Part shown: one piece after another, positions 17,127 to 25,468 of the stretch
Layout of the letters: each line of letters starts with the position of its first letter
Position numbering within the stretch: position 1 is the stretch's first letter
From: Amycolatopsis australiensis
Lineage (GTDB): Bacteria > Actinomycetota > Actinomycetes > Mycobacteriales > Pseudonocardiaceae
Direction of reading: 5' to 3'
Assembly: GCF_900119165.1 (NCBI RefSeq)
Contig: NZ_FPJG01000006.1
Location: forward strand, 1,488,001-1,552,000
Length of the DNA: 64,000 nt
Made by a program: the position numbers and the translations under genes
Notes under the pieces: model-generated
Databases searched by the model: none
What the model was told of the DNA's origin: nothing
Seen by the model: the letters and a program-made list of their open reading frames with translations, nothing else

Positions 17127-18133
17127 GCTGAAACGCCTTTCCCCAGTTGCACATCGATGAGCCGGGGACCCACGGGGTCCGCCGGGGTGAAGAGCCGGTC
17201 CTCGGCGTCGACGACGACGTTCGCCTCCCGGACGTAGAACTGCCGCGGCCGCGGCTGGCCTGCGCCGACCACGACGAGGTAGCGCACGGTCAGCGACGCC
17301 ACCAGCAGCAGCACGGCGAGCAGCGCGAACAGCAGCGTGGCCGTGACACCCGCGCCGAGCAGGCCGAACGCCGCCGCGCCACCCGCGAGCACCGCGATCC
17401 CCGCGGCGAACAGGGCCGTCGCGGACGCCGCCGTCGTTAACCGCCGGGTGAACCCGACGAACAGCTCGATGGCGTGCGAAGCCAGGAATCCGAAGCCCAC
17501 TTTGGACTCGCCGCGCTCGCGAGCCCGGTGCGCCACCTGGACACAGGCGTACCGGCTGGTCAGCCGGGGGACCGTGGCCAGGAAGTACGGCGTGCCGAGC
17601 CGCAGGTCGACGATCTTGCGGGCCAGTTCCGCGCGGACCAGCCGGAACGCCGTGGCGCCCGGCGGGATCTCGATGCGCAGCACGCGGCGGCCGAGGAAGT
17701 GGAAGGCCGCGGTGCCCCAGCGCCGCAGCCGCGGGTCCTGGCGGTTGGTCCGTACGCCGAACACGGCGTCGTTGCCCTGCTCGGCCACCGCGACCAGCTT
17801 CTCCGCCTCGGCCGCGGGGAACTGCTGGTCGGCGTCGACGTGCAGGATCCACGGCTTCGACGCGTAGCGGTAACCGGCCGAGAAAGCGGCCTCGAAACCG
17901 AAGTTCCGGGTGAAGGACAAGTACCGCACGCGCGGGTCGGTGGCCGCGAGCGCCCGGATCTTGTCGAGTGTTCCGTCGATGCTCCCGTCATCGACGTAAA
18001 ACAGCTCCAGTGAATAGTGGCCTAGTTCGTTGGTTATTTCCCGATAGGACGGTTCGACGTTCTCGACTTCGTTGAAGCACGGAATGACTACGCTGAGTCC
18101 ACTGTGCGCCGGCCCGGGAAACGGGCTGGTCAT
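17123..18133 (-). CDS. GT2 glycosyltransferase with C-terminal membrane anchor (DPM1/GtrB-like)
   Basis: 336 aa. GT-A fold: VVIPCFNEVENVEPSY, FYVDDGSIDGTLDKI, NFGFEAAFSAGYRYA and the DXD-type HVDADQQFP. Two C-terminal helices (about residues 230-285) resemble polyprenyl-phosphate glycosyltransferases such as DPM1, GtrB and ArnC, which load a sugar onto a membrane polyprenyl phosphate. It is the first gene of a five-gene coupled operon ending at 12136. It is divergent from the transferase array at 18406, with 272 bp of shared regulatory DNA between. Confidence 0.88.
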   Translation of the reverse strand: MTSPFPGPAHSGLSVVIPCFNEVENVEPSYREITNELGHYSLELFYVDDGSIDGTLDKIRALAATDPRVRYLSFTRNFGFEAAFSAGYRYASKPWILHVDADQQFPAAEAEKLVAVAEQGNDAVFGVRTNRQDPRLRRWGTAAFHFLGRRVLRIEIPPGATAFRLVRAELARKIVDLRLGTPYFLATVPRLTSRYACVQVAHRARERGESKVGFGFLASHAIELFVGFTRRLTTAASATALFAAGIAVLAGGAAAFGLLGAGVTATLLFALLAVLLLVASLTVRYLVVVGAGQPRPRQFYVREANVVVDAEDRLFTPADPVGPRLIDVQLGKGVSA

Positions 18134-18405
18134 CTGCCGCGCCGGAGGTGCGACAGCGATCTCGTGTTCGGTCGGTCACCGACAGTGCGAATACTGCTCA
18201 TGAATCCCCCAGACGGATCCGGTAAGGCTGCTTGCCGTTCTGCGGCGTGGCGGAGTTATAAGCAGACGGATCGTGGTCGGGGGACGGAATTCCTACGAAT
18301 TCCTCCGTTCAGACCCAGACCAAAGTATTAACCCATCCGGCATTCGGGGTGACCTGCCGGTGAACTTCTTCCCCTCGGCCGGTCCATGACGCAGACTCCC
18401 CGGCC
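18134..18405. promoter_or_regulatory. Divergent promoter region with an 18-bp inverted repeat
   Basis: This gene-free segment separates two divergent coupled operons. It is locally A/T-richer than its surroundings (AAAGTATTAA near 18318). It contains the perfect inverted repeat GGAATTC-CTAC-GAATTCC at 18286-18303, a good candidate for a shared operator. No regulator gene lies in either operon, so the binding protein must be encoded elsewhere. Confidence 0.5.
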
Positions 18406-19164
18406 ATGTGGAAACTGGGGGCGGGGGTTGTCTGGCGCGCCGCGTACGCCCGGGCGGTGCGCTCGGCGTTCGCGACGGTGCCGTTCTACCGCGAGCGCTG
18501 GGCGCTCGACGGCCGGGAAGACCCGGTGCTGGTGCCCGGGCGCACCGGGACGAACGGCGGCGCGGTACCCCTCGCGGAAGCGGTGCACAAGTCGGTCGAC
18601 CTCGTCCCGCTCGCCGGCGGTGCGTCGCGCGGTGAACCCGCGCGTGGACTCGGCCGGGTGCTGCGGATGGCGCGTGAGCCCGGGCCCGGCAGCCTGGTCG
18701 TCCTGCTCGGGCCGGACGGCCTGCGCCCGCCGGCCGACCTGCCGAAGGGCGTGCGCGGGTGCGTCGCCGACCCGGACGCGCCGAGCGCGCCGGTGCTGCG
18801 CGAGGTGACGGTCAGGCTGGAGCGCGGCCACCGCGTACTGGCCGTCGGCGACGACAAGGCGATCACGACGTTCACCGGGGACCACCGCGTCGAAGCCGTG
18901 CCGCACCGCGAACTCGACTCGCTGGACGGCGGCCCGTACGGCGTCCTGCACGACCCGGTGCTGGGATACCTCGGCGCGCTGGGCGGCTGCGGGCGCTGGC
19001 ACCTCGACTGGCCGCACGTCTACGCGCGGCCGACGGCCGGCGGGCTCGCGTTCACGCTGCTGCGGCAGGCGTCCCCGCGGTTCGTGGACGTCATCCCGGC
19101 CGGCGGGGTGCACGGCGAGATCGCGCCCTGCCCGCGGCACGGCACCCCGGTCGTCCTGGCATGA
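18406..19164 (+). CDS. Small PaaK-like (adenylate-forming-enzyme-related) protein
   Basis: 252 aa. The start (AAYARAVRSAFATVPFYRERW) resembles the N-terminus of phenylacetate-CoA ligase/LuxE-type enzymes. The end (HDPVLGYLGALGGCGRWHLD, then TLLRQASPRFVDVIP and CPRHGTPVVLA) resembles late parts of the same group. At 252 aa against about 400 or more, and with no P-loop-like AMP-binding motif visible, the catalytic core looks condensed or lost. It may be a carrier or scaffold rather than a ligase. Its TGA overlaps the ATG of the first transferase (ATGA), so it leads a coupled operon. The family call is tentative. Confidence 0.6.
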   Translation: MWKLGAGVVWRAAYARAVRSAFATVPFYRERWALDGREDPVLVPGRTGTNGGAVPLAEAVHKSVDLVPLAGGASRGEPARGLGRVLRMAREPGPGSLVVLLGPDGLRPPADLPKGVRGCVADPDAPSAPVLREVTVRLERGHRVLAVGDDKAITTFTGDHRVEAVPHRELDSLDGGPYGVLHDPVLGYLGALGGCGRWHLDWPHVYARPTAGGLAFTLLRQASPRFVDVIPAGGVHGEIAPCPRHGTPVVLA

Positions 19165-20192
19165 GGTTCGCGTTCCACGATCCGCGCGTCGACCCGGCAC
19201 CCGCGGGCTGGACGGCGTTCGCGCGGGCCGCGCGGCTGCACCCGGTGTGGGACTACGAGCTGATGGGCCTGGAAGCCTGGGGTGCCCGCAACCCGCAGCT
19301 GCTGGCCGTCGCCGTCGAAGGCGGCGAGATCGTCGCCGCGATGTCCGTGCTGGTCTGCCACCCGCGGCTGGCTCCCCGGTTCGCGCCCCGGCCGGGAAAG
19401 CGGTCGCTGCGGCCGTTCTGGGCCGAGGTCTGCCAGCCGTGGCTGAGCGGCTATCCGGGCATCGTGTTCGCCCCGGGCTTCCGGGACGGGCCCGCACTGA
19501 CGCGGGAGTTCGAGCGGACGCTCGGCCGCCGCCTCGGCGTGGGCCTGCTCGGCGTGGTCTACCGGGCGATCGGCGCGGACCTCGCGACCGGGCTCGAGGG
19601 CCGCGGCCGGCTCGTCAAGCGCGTGGACCCGGTGGCCGTGCTGGAGAACCGGTTCGAGTCCGAAGAGGACTGGCTGGCGACGCTGCCGAGCTCGCGGCGC
19701 TCCGGCCTGCGCCGCCGCCGTCGCCGGCTCGCCGAGGACCCGACGCTGGTGGTGCGCGGCGGACCGGGCCGCGCCGACCTCGACGGCGCCGAGCTGGCCC
19801 GGCTGATCCGGGCGCACCGCGAGCGCTACGGAAAGCTCAAGCTGGACACGCGCACGCCGCCGTCGGCCGGGTTCCTGGACCGGTTCGTCCGGCGGCCGGA
19901 CGTGCACACGCTCACCTATGCCGACACCGACGGCAGGCTGCTCGCGGTGAACACGCTGCTCGACCACCCGGACAGTCCCAGCCTGCAGCACTGGGCGGCG
20001 CTGCCGCTGAGCGAGCGTGGCCGGTCGGGACTGTACTTCGATTCCTACGTCCGGGCGGTGCGGTTCCTCGCGCGGCGCGGGGCGAAGGAGCTGACCGCGG
20101 GCCGCGGCATGATCGAGCTCAAGCAGGAACTGGGGTTCCGCGCGCGGCCGGTGTACACGGCCGCGGTGCCGAGGCCGGTGCTGGGCCGATGA
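19161..20192 (+). CDS. FemAB/CelD-like double-GNAT transferase, copy 1
   Basis: 343 aa. First of four tandem paralogues with the plan: HDPRVDPAPAGW opening, PVWDYELMGLEAW, GLLGVVYRAIG, then a basic helix [48 protein letters not shown], and an LKQELGFRARPVYTAAVPRP end. This resembles two-GNAT-fold proteins of the FemAB/CelD-BcsL type, which transfer aminoacyl or acyl groups. Cytoplasmic, no signal or membrane segment. Start and stop overlap both neighbours by four bases (ATGA). Donor and acceptor are unknown. Confidence 0.72.
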   Translation: MRFAFHDPRVDPAPAGWTAFARAARLHPVWDYELMGLEAWGARNPQLLAVAVEGGEIVAAMSVLVCHPRLAPRFAPRPGKRSLRPFWAEVCQPWLSGYPGIVFAPGFRDGPALTREFERTLGRRLGVGLLGVVYRAIGADLATGLEGRGRLVKRVDPVAVLENRFESEEDWLATLPSSRRSGLRRRRRRLAEDPTLVVRGGPGRADLDGAELARLIRAHRERYGKLKLDTRTPPSAGFLDRFVRRPDVHTLTYADTDGRLLAVNTLLDHPDSPSLQHWAALPLSERGRSGLYFDSYVRAVRFLARRGAKELTAGRGMIELKQELGFRARPVYTAAVPRPVLGR

Positions 20193-21253
20193 GCGCGCCG
20201 ACGACGACCGCGGTTTCGCAAGTGGACGTGCACGACCCCCGCGTCGACCCGCCCCCGGAGGGCTGGGCCGCGTTCCGCGCCCGGTGCCTGCCGCCGGTGT
20301 GGGACTACGAACTGCTGCGCCGCGAGGCGTGGCTCGCGAAGAACCCGCCGGTGCTCGCCGTCGTCCGGCGGGGCTCGCGGATCGCCGGCGCGCTGTCGGT
20401 GATGGTGTGCCGGAGCTGGCGGGCGGTGGACTTCGGGCCGGTCTCCCGGGGCCGGGTGCGACCGCGCTGGGCGGAGGTCTACCTGCCGCTGCTGAGCGGC
20501 TATCCGGCGTGCGTGTTCGACGAGGACTTCGCGGACCGCCGGGCGGCCGTGCGGGAGTTCGAACGCGCCCTGCGGGCGTACGTCGGGCCCGGCCTGCTCG
20601 GCGTGATCTACCGGGCGATGAACCCGGAGCTGGTGCCCGCGCTGGACGGCCGTGGCCGCCTGAGCCGCGAGATCGATCCGGCCGCCGTGCTGGTCAACCG
20701 CTACTCCACTGTGGACGAATGGACCGCCGGACTGGCCCCAGAGGTCCGGCAGTACCTGGATCCCGGCGTCGCCACCGAAGCGGCGTTCGGCCGGACCGAC
20801 CTCGACCCGCACGAACTGGCCGTGCTGCTCAACGCCCACCGGGCACGTCAGGACGAGCGGGCGTGGGCGAGCGGGCAGCGCTCGCGGATCGGCGGGCTGC
20901 ACATGGACACGCGCAGCCCGGTCGCGCCCGCGTACCTCGACGCGCTCGTCCGGCGGCCGGACGTGCTGACCCGCACCTACCGCGACGAAACCGGACGGCT
21001 GCTGGCCTTCAACACGATGCTCGACGAGGAACGCGGCTGCGCGGTCCACCACTGGGCGGCGCGGCCGAGCGCGGACGGCGGCCGGAAGGGTCTCTATGTC
21101 GACTGTTACGCCCGGTGCGTGGCCCACATGATCGCCGAAGGACGCCCGGAGCTGACGGCGGGCCGCGCGATGCTGCCGGAGAAGACCGCGCTGGGCTTCG
21201 TGACCCGGAGCCTGTTCTCGGTGGCCGTGCCCCGGCCGGTGCTGGGCCGATGA
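20189..21253 (+). CDS. FemAB/CelD-like double-GNAT transferase, copy 2 (divergent)
   Basis: 354 aa paralogue of its neighbours, with a ten-residue longer N-terminus. It shares PPVWDYELLRREAW, GLLGVIYRAMN, LDGRGRLSREIDPAAVLVNR, MDTRSP, RRPDVLTRTYRDETGRLLAFNT and the AVPRPVLGR end. The basic helix seen in copies 1, 3 and 4 is replaced by APEVRQYLDPGVATEAAFGR, so this copy may have lost substrate binding or changed its role. ATGA overlaps on both sides keep translation in step with the array. Confidence 0.72.
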   Translation: MSAPTTTAVSQVDVHDPRVDPPPEGWAAFRARCLPPVWDYELLRREAWLAKNPPVLAVVRRGSRIAGALSVMVCRSWRAVDFGPVSRGRVRPRWAEVYLPLLSGYPACVFDEDFADRRAAVREFERALRAYVGPGLLGVIYRAMNPELVPALDGRGRLSREIDPAAVLVNRYSTVDEWTAGLAPEVRQYLDPGVATEAAFGRTDLDPHELAVLLNAHRARQDERAWASGQRSRIGGLHMDTRSPVAPAYLDALVRRPDVLTRTYRDETGRLLAFNTMLDEERGCAVHHWAARPSADGGRKGLYVDCYARCVAHMIAEGRPELTAGRAMLPEKTALGFVTRSLFSVAVPRPVLGR

Positions 21254-22293
21254 CCTGGACCGTCCGGGTGCTCGACCCGCGCACCGATCCCGAGCCGGCC
21301 GGCTGGGCCGCGTTCCTCGCCGCCCAGCAGGCCCCGCTGACCTGGGACTACAGCCTGCTGTGCACGGAGTCGCGGCACTCCCGCAGCCCGTACCTGCTGA
21401 CCGTGGTCACCGACGGCGGCGAACTGGTCGCCGCCGTGCTCGCGATGGTCTGCCGGCCCGGCGGCTCGCCCGAGCCGGGCGCCGTGGACGGCGTCGCGCG
21501 GTGGACGCCGCGGTGGCTGGAGGTCCAGCACGCCTGGCTTTCGTGCTACCCGGCGTGGCTGTTCGCCGAAGCGCTCGACGCGGCCGCGCGCCGCGAGATC
21601 CTGCGCCGGTTCGAGCGGGCGGCGTGCCGGCGCACCGGGCCCGGCTGCCTCGGCGTGGTCTACCGCGCGGTCACCCCGGACACCACCGGGTTGGTTGCCG
21701 GGCGCGGCCGGCTCGTCCGGGACATCCAGCCCGCCCTGGTACTGGAAAACACCTTCACCGATCTCGACGGCTGGCTCGCGTCGCTGAGCCGGAACCGGCG
21801 CTCCAGCCTGCGCGGCCAGATCCGCAAGATCGCCGCCGACCCCGGGGTGGTCGTGCGCGAGGGGACCGCCCGCGCCGACGTCGATCCCGAGGAGCTGGCA
21901 GCGATGCTGCGTGCGCACCGCGAAGCCAAGGGGCCGGTGAAGTTCGACCAGCGCGGCCCGGTCACCACCGAGTACCTCGGCGAGCTCGTCCGCCGCCCCG
22001 ACGTCGTCACCACGACCTACCACGACGACCAGGGGCGCCTGCTGGCCTTCACGGACCTGCTCGACCACCCGGTGATGCCGTTGCACCAGCACTGGGCCGC
22101 GTTGCCGCCCGCAGCCGGGCGGCCGAAGCACCTCTATTTCGACGTCGTCGTCCGCGGGGTCCGGCACATGATCGAGCACAACCGGAAGTTCCTGTCGCTG
22201 GGCCGCGGGGTCACCGACCTCAAGGCGTCGCTCGGATTCACGCCCAGCCCGATGGTCGGCGTCGTCGTGCCGAGGCCGGTGACGCGATGGTGA
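21250..22293 (+). CDS. FemAB/CelD-like double-GNAT transferase, copy 3
   Basis: 347 aa. It has the same layout as copy 1: LDPRTDPEPAGWAAF, TWDYSLLCTES, GCLGVVYRAVT, the basic segment LSRNRRSSLRGQIRKIAADP, HREAKGPVKFDQRGP, RRPDVVTTTYHDDQGRLLAF, HQHWAALPP, LSLGRGVTDLKASLGFTPSP and VVPRPV at the end. The Arg-rich segment followed by a short helix is typical of the second GNAT domain of CelD/BioF2-type acetyltransferases. Overlaps copy 2 by ATGA and copy 4 by seven bases. Confidence 0.72.
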   Translation: MTWTVRVLDPRTDPEPAGWAAFLAAQQAPLTWDYSLLCTESRHSRSPYLLTVVTDGGELVAAVLAMVCRPGGSPEPGAVDGVARWTPRWLEVQHAWLSCYPAWLFAEALDAAARREILRRFERAACRRTGPGCLGVVYRAVTPDTTGLVAGRGRLVRDIQPALVLENTFTDLDGWLASLSRNRRSSLRGQIRKIAADPGVVVREGTARADVDPEELAAMLRAHREAKGPVKFDQRGPVTTEYLGELVRRPDVVTTTYHDDQGRLLAFTDLLDHPVMPLHQHWAALPPAAGRPKHLYFDVVVRGVRHMIEHNRKFLSLGRGVTDLKASLGFTPSPMVGVVVPRPVTRW

Positions 22294-23324
22294 TCGACGT
22301 CCTGGACCCGCGCCACGACGCGGAACCGGTGTACTGGACGGTGTTGCGCGAGCGGGCCGGGCTGCGCGCGGACTGGAGCTGGGAGGTGCTGAAGACCCAG
22401 GCCTGGGCGGCACGGACGCCGCAGCCGGTGACCGTGCTGCGGGACGGCACCGAACCGCGCGGGGTGGTCAGTGCCGCGTGGGTCACCGGCCGGACGCGGC
22501 GGCACCGGTTCGCGGGTCCGGGCCGGGGCTGGTTCGGCGGCCTCGACGTCCGGGGCCCCGGCGCGAGCGCGCAGCCTGGCTGGTGGTTCGCGGACGCGGG
22601 CGACGACGGCGGCGTCACCCAGGTGCTCGAGACGTACGTCCCGGCCATGCGCGCCGAGCTCGGGCCCGGGTTCCGCGCGATGCTGCTGCGGCAGGTCGGC
22701 GAGCCGGGCGTGCCCGCGGTCAGCGGCCGGTTCCGGCTGGTGCGGCGGACCGAGGACATCGCGGTGCTCGACGTCTCGGCGTTCGGGTCCCGCGACGACT
22801 GGATGAACTCGCTGGCCCGGAAGCGGAAGCAGAACCTGCGCAAGATCTTCCGGACCTTCGACGCCGACCCGTCGATCGCCGTCCGGTGCGTGCCGGGCAA
22901 GGAGGCCGACCCGGTCGCCGTCGCCGAGGTGCTGCGGCACAACGAGCGCAAGCACCACGACGTGCCGATCGTGCCGTTGCCCCACTTCGTCGGCTACCTG
23001 ACGGTGCTGCTGCGGCAGCCGGACGTCCGGGTGATCGAGTACCACGACACGCGCACCGGGCGGCTGGTCGCGGTCGCGACCCTGCTCGACCACCCGCGGC
23101 TGCCGATCGCCCGGCACTGGGGAGCGCTCGGGCCGCGGGACGGCGGCCGGCCGAACCTGTACTTCCACTTCTACGGCGAGGCGGTGCGCTGGGCGATCGC
23201 GAACGGACGCGAGTCGGTGGTGTTCGGCAAGAAGATGACGGAGATGAAGGCGACGCTCGGCGCGCGGCTCGTCCCGCAGTACGCGGCGGCGGTCCCGGTG
23301 CTAGCTTCGCGGCGTCCCACCTAG
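22287..23324 (+). CDS. FemAB/CelD-like double-GNAT transferase, copy 4
   Basis: 345 aa, the most divergent full-length member. It keeps LDPRHDAEPVYW, WSWEVLKTQAWAARTPQP, SLARKRKQNLRKIFRTFDADP (basic helix), RQPDVRVIEYHDTRTGRLVA, HWGALGPRDGGRPNLYFHFY and KMTEMKATLGARLVPQYAAA. The ATG at 22287 overlaps copy 3 by seven bases; a GTG at 22290 would give the four-base GTGA overlap used elsewhere and is equally possible. It ends 15 bp before the tautomerase gene. Its divergence suggests a different acceptor or donor in an ordered series. Confidence 0.72.
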   Translation: MVIDVLDPRHDAEPVYWTVLRERAGLRADWSWEVLKTQAWAARTPQPVTVLRDGTEPRGVVSAAWVTGRTRRHRFAGPGRGWFGGLDVRGPGASAQPGWWFADAGDDGGVTQVLETYVPAMRAELGPGFRAMLLRQVGEPGVPAVSGRFRLVRRTEDIAVLDVSAFGSRDDWMNSLARKRKQNLRKIFRTFDADPSIAVRCVPGKEADPVAVAEVLRHNERKHHDVPIVPLPHFVGYLTVLLRQPDVRVIEYHDTRTGRLVAVATLLDHPRLPIARHWGALGPRDGGRPNLYFHFYGEAVRWAIANGRESVVFGKKMTEMKATLGARLVPQYAAAVPVLASRRPT

Positions 23325-23339
23325 CAGCAGGAGCCCGTC

Positions 23340-23525
23340 ATGCCGATGATCAGCGTTGCCATGTTCCCCGGCCGCACGCCCGCCCAGAAGAGCGCACTGG
23401 TCCGCGAGCTGACCGACGCGTTCGTCCGCACCTGCGGCGGCAAGCCGGAGGGCGTCCAGGTGACGCTCGTCGAGGTCGGCGCCGACCACTGGGCCACCGG
23501 CGGGGTCCTGCACTCCGAGCGCTGA
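23340..23525 (+). CDS. 4-oxalocrotonate tautomerase-like protein
   Basis: 61 aa, the usual 4-OT size. The sequence begins Met-Pro, so Pro becomes the N-terminal catalytic base after Met removal. The core (ISVAMFPGRTPAQKSALVRE) and QVTLVEVGADHWATGG fit the tautomerase superfamily, which catalyses keto-enol tautomerisation. A GCAGGAG ribosome binding site precedes the ATG. It lies 15 bp after the transferase array and could be the last gene of that transcript. A long hairpin follows at once. Confidence 0.85.
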   Translation: MPMISVAMFPGRTPAQKSALVRELTDAFVRTCGGKPEGVQVTLVEVGADHWATGGVLHSER

Positions 23526-23529
23526 GCGG

Positions 23530-23571
23530 TCCGTGAATGCCACATCCACGGCTCGATGTGGCATTCACGGA
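23530..23571. terminator. Bidirectional hairpin terminator
   Basis: A perfect 17-bp stem (23530-23546 with 23555-23571, loop of eight) sits between the convergent tautomerase and peptidase genes. No long U tract follows, as is common for actinobacterial hairpin terminators. Confidence 0.75.
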
Positions 23572-23578
23572 CTTCGGG

Positions 23579-25429
23579 TCAGCGCAGGCCCAGGGCACGC
23601 AGGGCGAAGTGGACCTCGATCGCCGTCTGCTTGATCGTCTCGGCGATCACGAGCGAGCCGTGGCCCGCGTCGTAGCGGTAGAACTCGTGGTGCAGCTCGC
23701 GGCCGGCGAGGCGGTCGAGGTAGTTCTCGATCTGCCGGATCGGGCAGCGCGGGTCGTTGTCCCCGGCCAGCACGAGCACCGGCGCCTTGACCGCGTCGAC
23801 GTACGTGATCGGCGAGCACTCCCGGTACACCGCGGGCACGTCCTCCGGCGAGCCGCCGAAGAGCGCGCGGTCGAACGAGCGCAGCTGCTCCATCTCGTCC
23901 TCGTACGCGGCGACGTAGTCCGCCACCGGCACCCCGGCGATGCCCGCCGCCCACCGCGCCGGCTGGGTGCCGAGCGCGAGCAGGGACAGGTAGCCGCCCC
24001 ACGAGGCGCCGTTCACGACGCACTTCTCCGGGTCGGCGAGTCCGGTTTGGACGGCCCAGTCGTGCACCGAGGCGACGTCCTCCAGCTCGGTGAGGCCCGG
24101 GCGGCCCTCGATGGCGTCGCGCCACGCCGAGCCGTAGCCAGTCGAGCCGCGGTAGTTGACCTCGACCACGGCGAACCCGGCGTCGAGCCAGGTCGCGCGG
24201 TAGGCGGAGAAGCGGTCCTCGTCCGCGGCGTGCGGGCCGCCGTGCAGGGAGAACACCGTGGGCAGCGGGCCCTCCGGCGCTCCGGCCGGGCGCGAGACCA
24301 GCGCGTGGATCCGCCCGCCGACGCCCTCGACGAACGCGTCGGTCACCGGCTCCGACCCCGGCGCCCGCTCGCCCGGCGGTTCGAGCAGCACGGAGTCGGT
24401 GCCGTCCGGCGTCCGCGCCCGGACCGCGGCCGGCTCGGCGGCGCTGGACCACGAGTACTCGACCGTGCCGTCGGGCCGCACGCCGGCGCCGCCGATGCGG
24501 CCGGCCGGAGTGTCCACTGAGGACAGCTCGGCCGTGTCGAGGTCGTAGCGGTACAGCGAGCTGCGGCCCTGGTGGAAGTGGACGACGAGCAGCGCGCGGG
24601 CGTCCGGATACCAGCCCGCGACGACCTCGCCGGGCAGGTCGAGCTCGATTTCCGTCTCGGTGCCGGCGCGGACGTCCCAGACGAGCAGCTCCTCGCGGCC
24701 ACGGCGTTCGTGCAGCACGAGCAGCCGCTGGTCGCCGGGCAGCGGCGAGAACTCCAGCGCGCTCAGGCCCTTGCCTTCGCCGTCCCACTTCTCGGCGACG
24801 GTGGCGAACCCGTCGGCGGCGAGGACGCGCAGTGCGGGGTGGCGCGAGTCGCCGTGTTCGGAGTGCGAGATCGCGATCAGGCTCTCGTCGCGGGAGAGCG
24901 ACGCGATGCCGGCGTCGTCCGGGTGGCTGTAGAAGCGGTGCGTCTCGCCGCCGATCCGGGCGAACAGCTCGCTGCCGTCGTCGGTCGAGACGCCGACCGC
25001 GACGAGCTTCGTGCCGATCTCGAGGCCGGCGGGGTAGCCGTCGTGGACGTCCGGCACGGCCTTCTCGGGCTTGCTGCCCTCGGTGGCGGCGAACGGCTCG
25101 CGCACCCACGAGCCGAACTCGTCGCCGTCGGTGTCGTCGAACCACCAGATCCACTCGCCGTCCGGGGACGGCGTGGCGTGCAGGGTGCCGTTGGGCCGGT
25201 CGGTGACGCGGCGGTGCTCGTCCGTCGCCCGGTTCCAGGCGTAGACCTCCCAGACACCGCTGGCGTTGGAGACGTAGACGTTGGCGTCGGGGGCGTCGCG
25301 GGCCCAGTCGGGCACGGAGATGCGCGGGGCGTGGAAGCGGGCGCGCCAGCGGGCTTCGGCTTCGGCGTCGTCGAACAGCCGGTCCGGGACCACCGCGGGC
25401 GGATACTGCTTGGCTGACTGCGTGCTCAC
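23579..25429 (-). CDS. S9 family serine peptidase (prolyl oligopeptidase-like)
   Basis: 616 aa, probably cytoplasmic (no signal peptide). The N-terminal part is a beta-propeller rich in DGxW-type blades (for example TPSPDGEWIWWFDDTDGDE). The C-terminal alpha/beta-hydrolase domain has FSLHGGPH, YRGSTGYG, the nucleophile motif GASWGGY (S476), AGDNDPRC (Asp) and DAGHGSL (His). The family cleaves short peptides, often after Pro or by removing N-terminal dipeptides or acylated residues. The GTG at 25429 gives the expected family length; longer frames run into the divergent gene. Confidence 0.9.
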   Translation of the reverse strand: MSTQSAKQYPPAVVPDRLFDDAEAEARWRARFHAPRISVPDWARDAPDANVYVSNASGVWEVYAWNRATDEHRRVTDRPNGTLHATPSPDGEWIWWFDDTDGDEFGSWVREPFAATEGSKPEKAVPDVHDGYPAGLEIGTKLVAVGVSTDDGSELFARIGGETHRFYSHPDDAGIASLSRDESLIAISHSEHGDSRHPALRVLAADGFATVAEKWDGEGKGLSALEFSPLPGDQRLLVLHERRGREELLVWDVRAGTETEIELDLPGEVVAGWYPDARALLVVHFHQGRSSLYRYDLDTAELSSVDTPAGRIGGAGVRPDGTVEYSWSSAAEPAAVRARTPDGTDSVLLEPPGERAPGSEPVTDAFVEGVGGRIHALVSRPAGAPEGPLPTVFSLHGGPHAADEDRFSAYRATWLDAGFAVVEVNYRGSTGYGSAWRDAIEGRPGLTELEDVASVHDWAVQTGLADPEKCVVNGASWGGYLSLLALGTQPARWAAGIAGVPVADYVAAYEDEMEQLRSFDRALFGGSPEDVPAVYRECSPITYVDAVKAPVLVLAGDNDPRCPIRQIENYLDRLAGRELHHEFYRYDAGHGSLVIAETIKQTAIEVHFALRALGLR

Positions 25430-25468
25430 CCCTCGATCCTGCCACCTTCTGGCCGTACTGTGTGCGGG

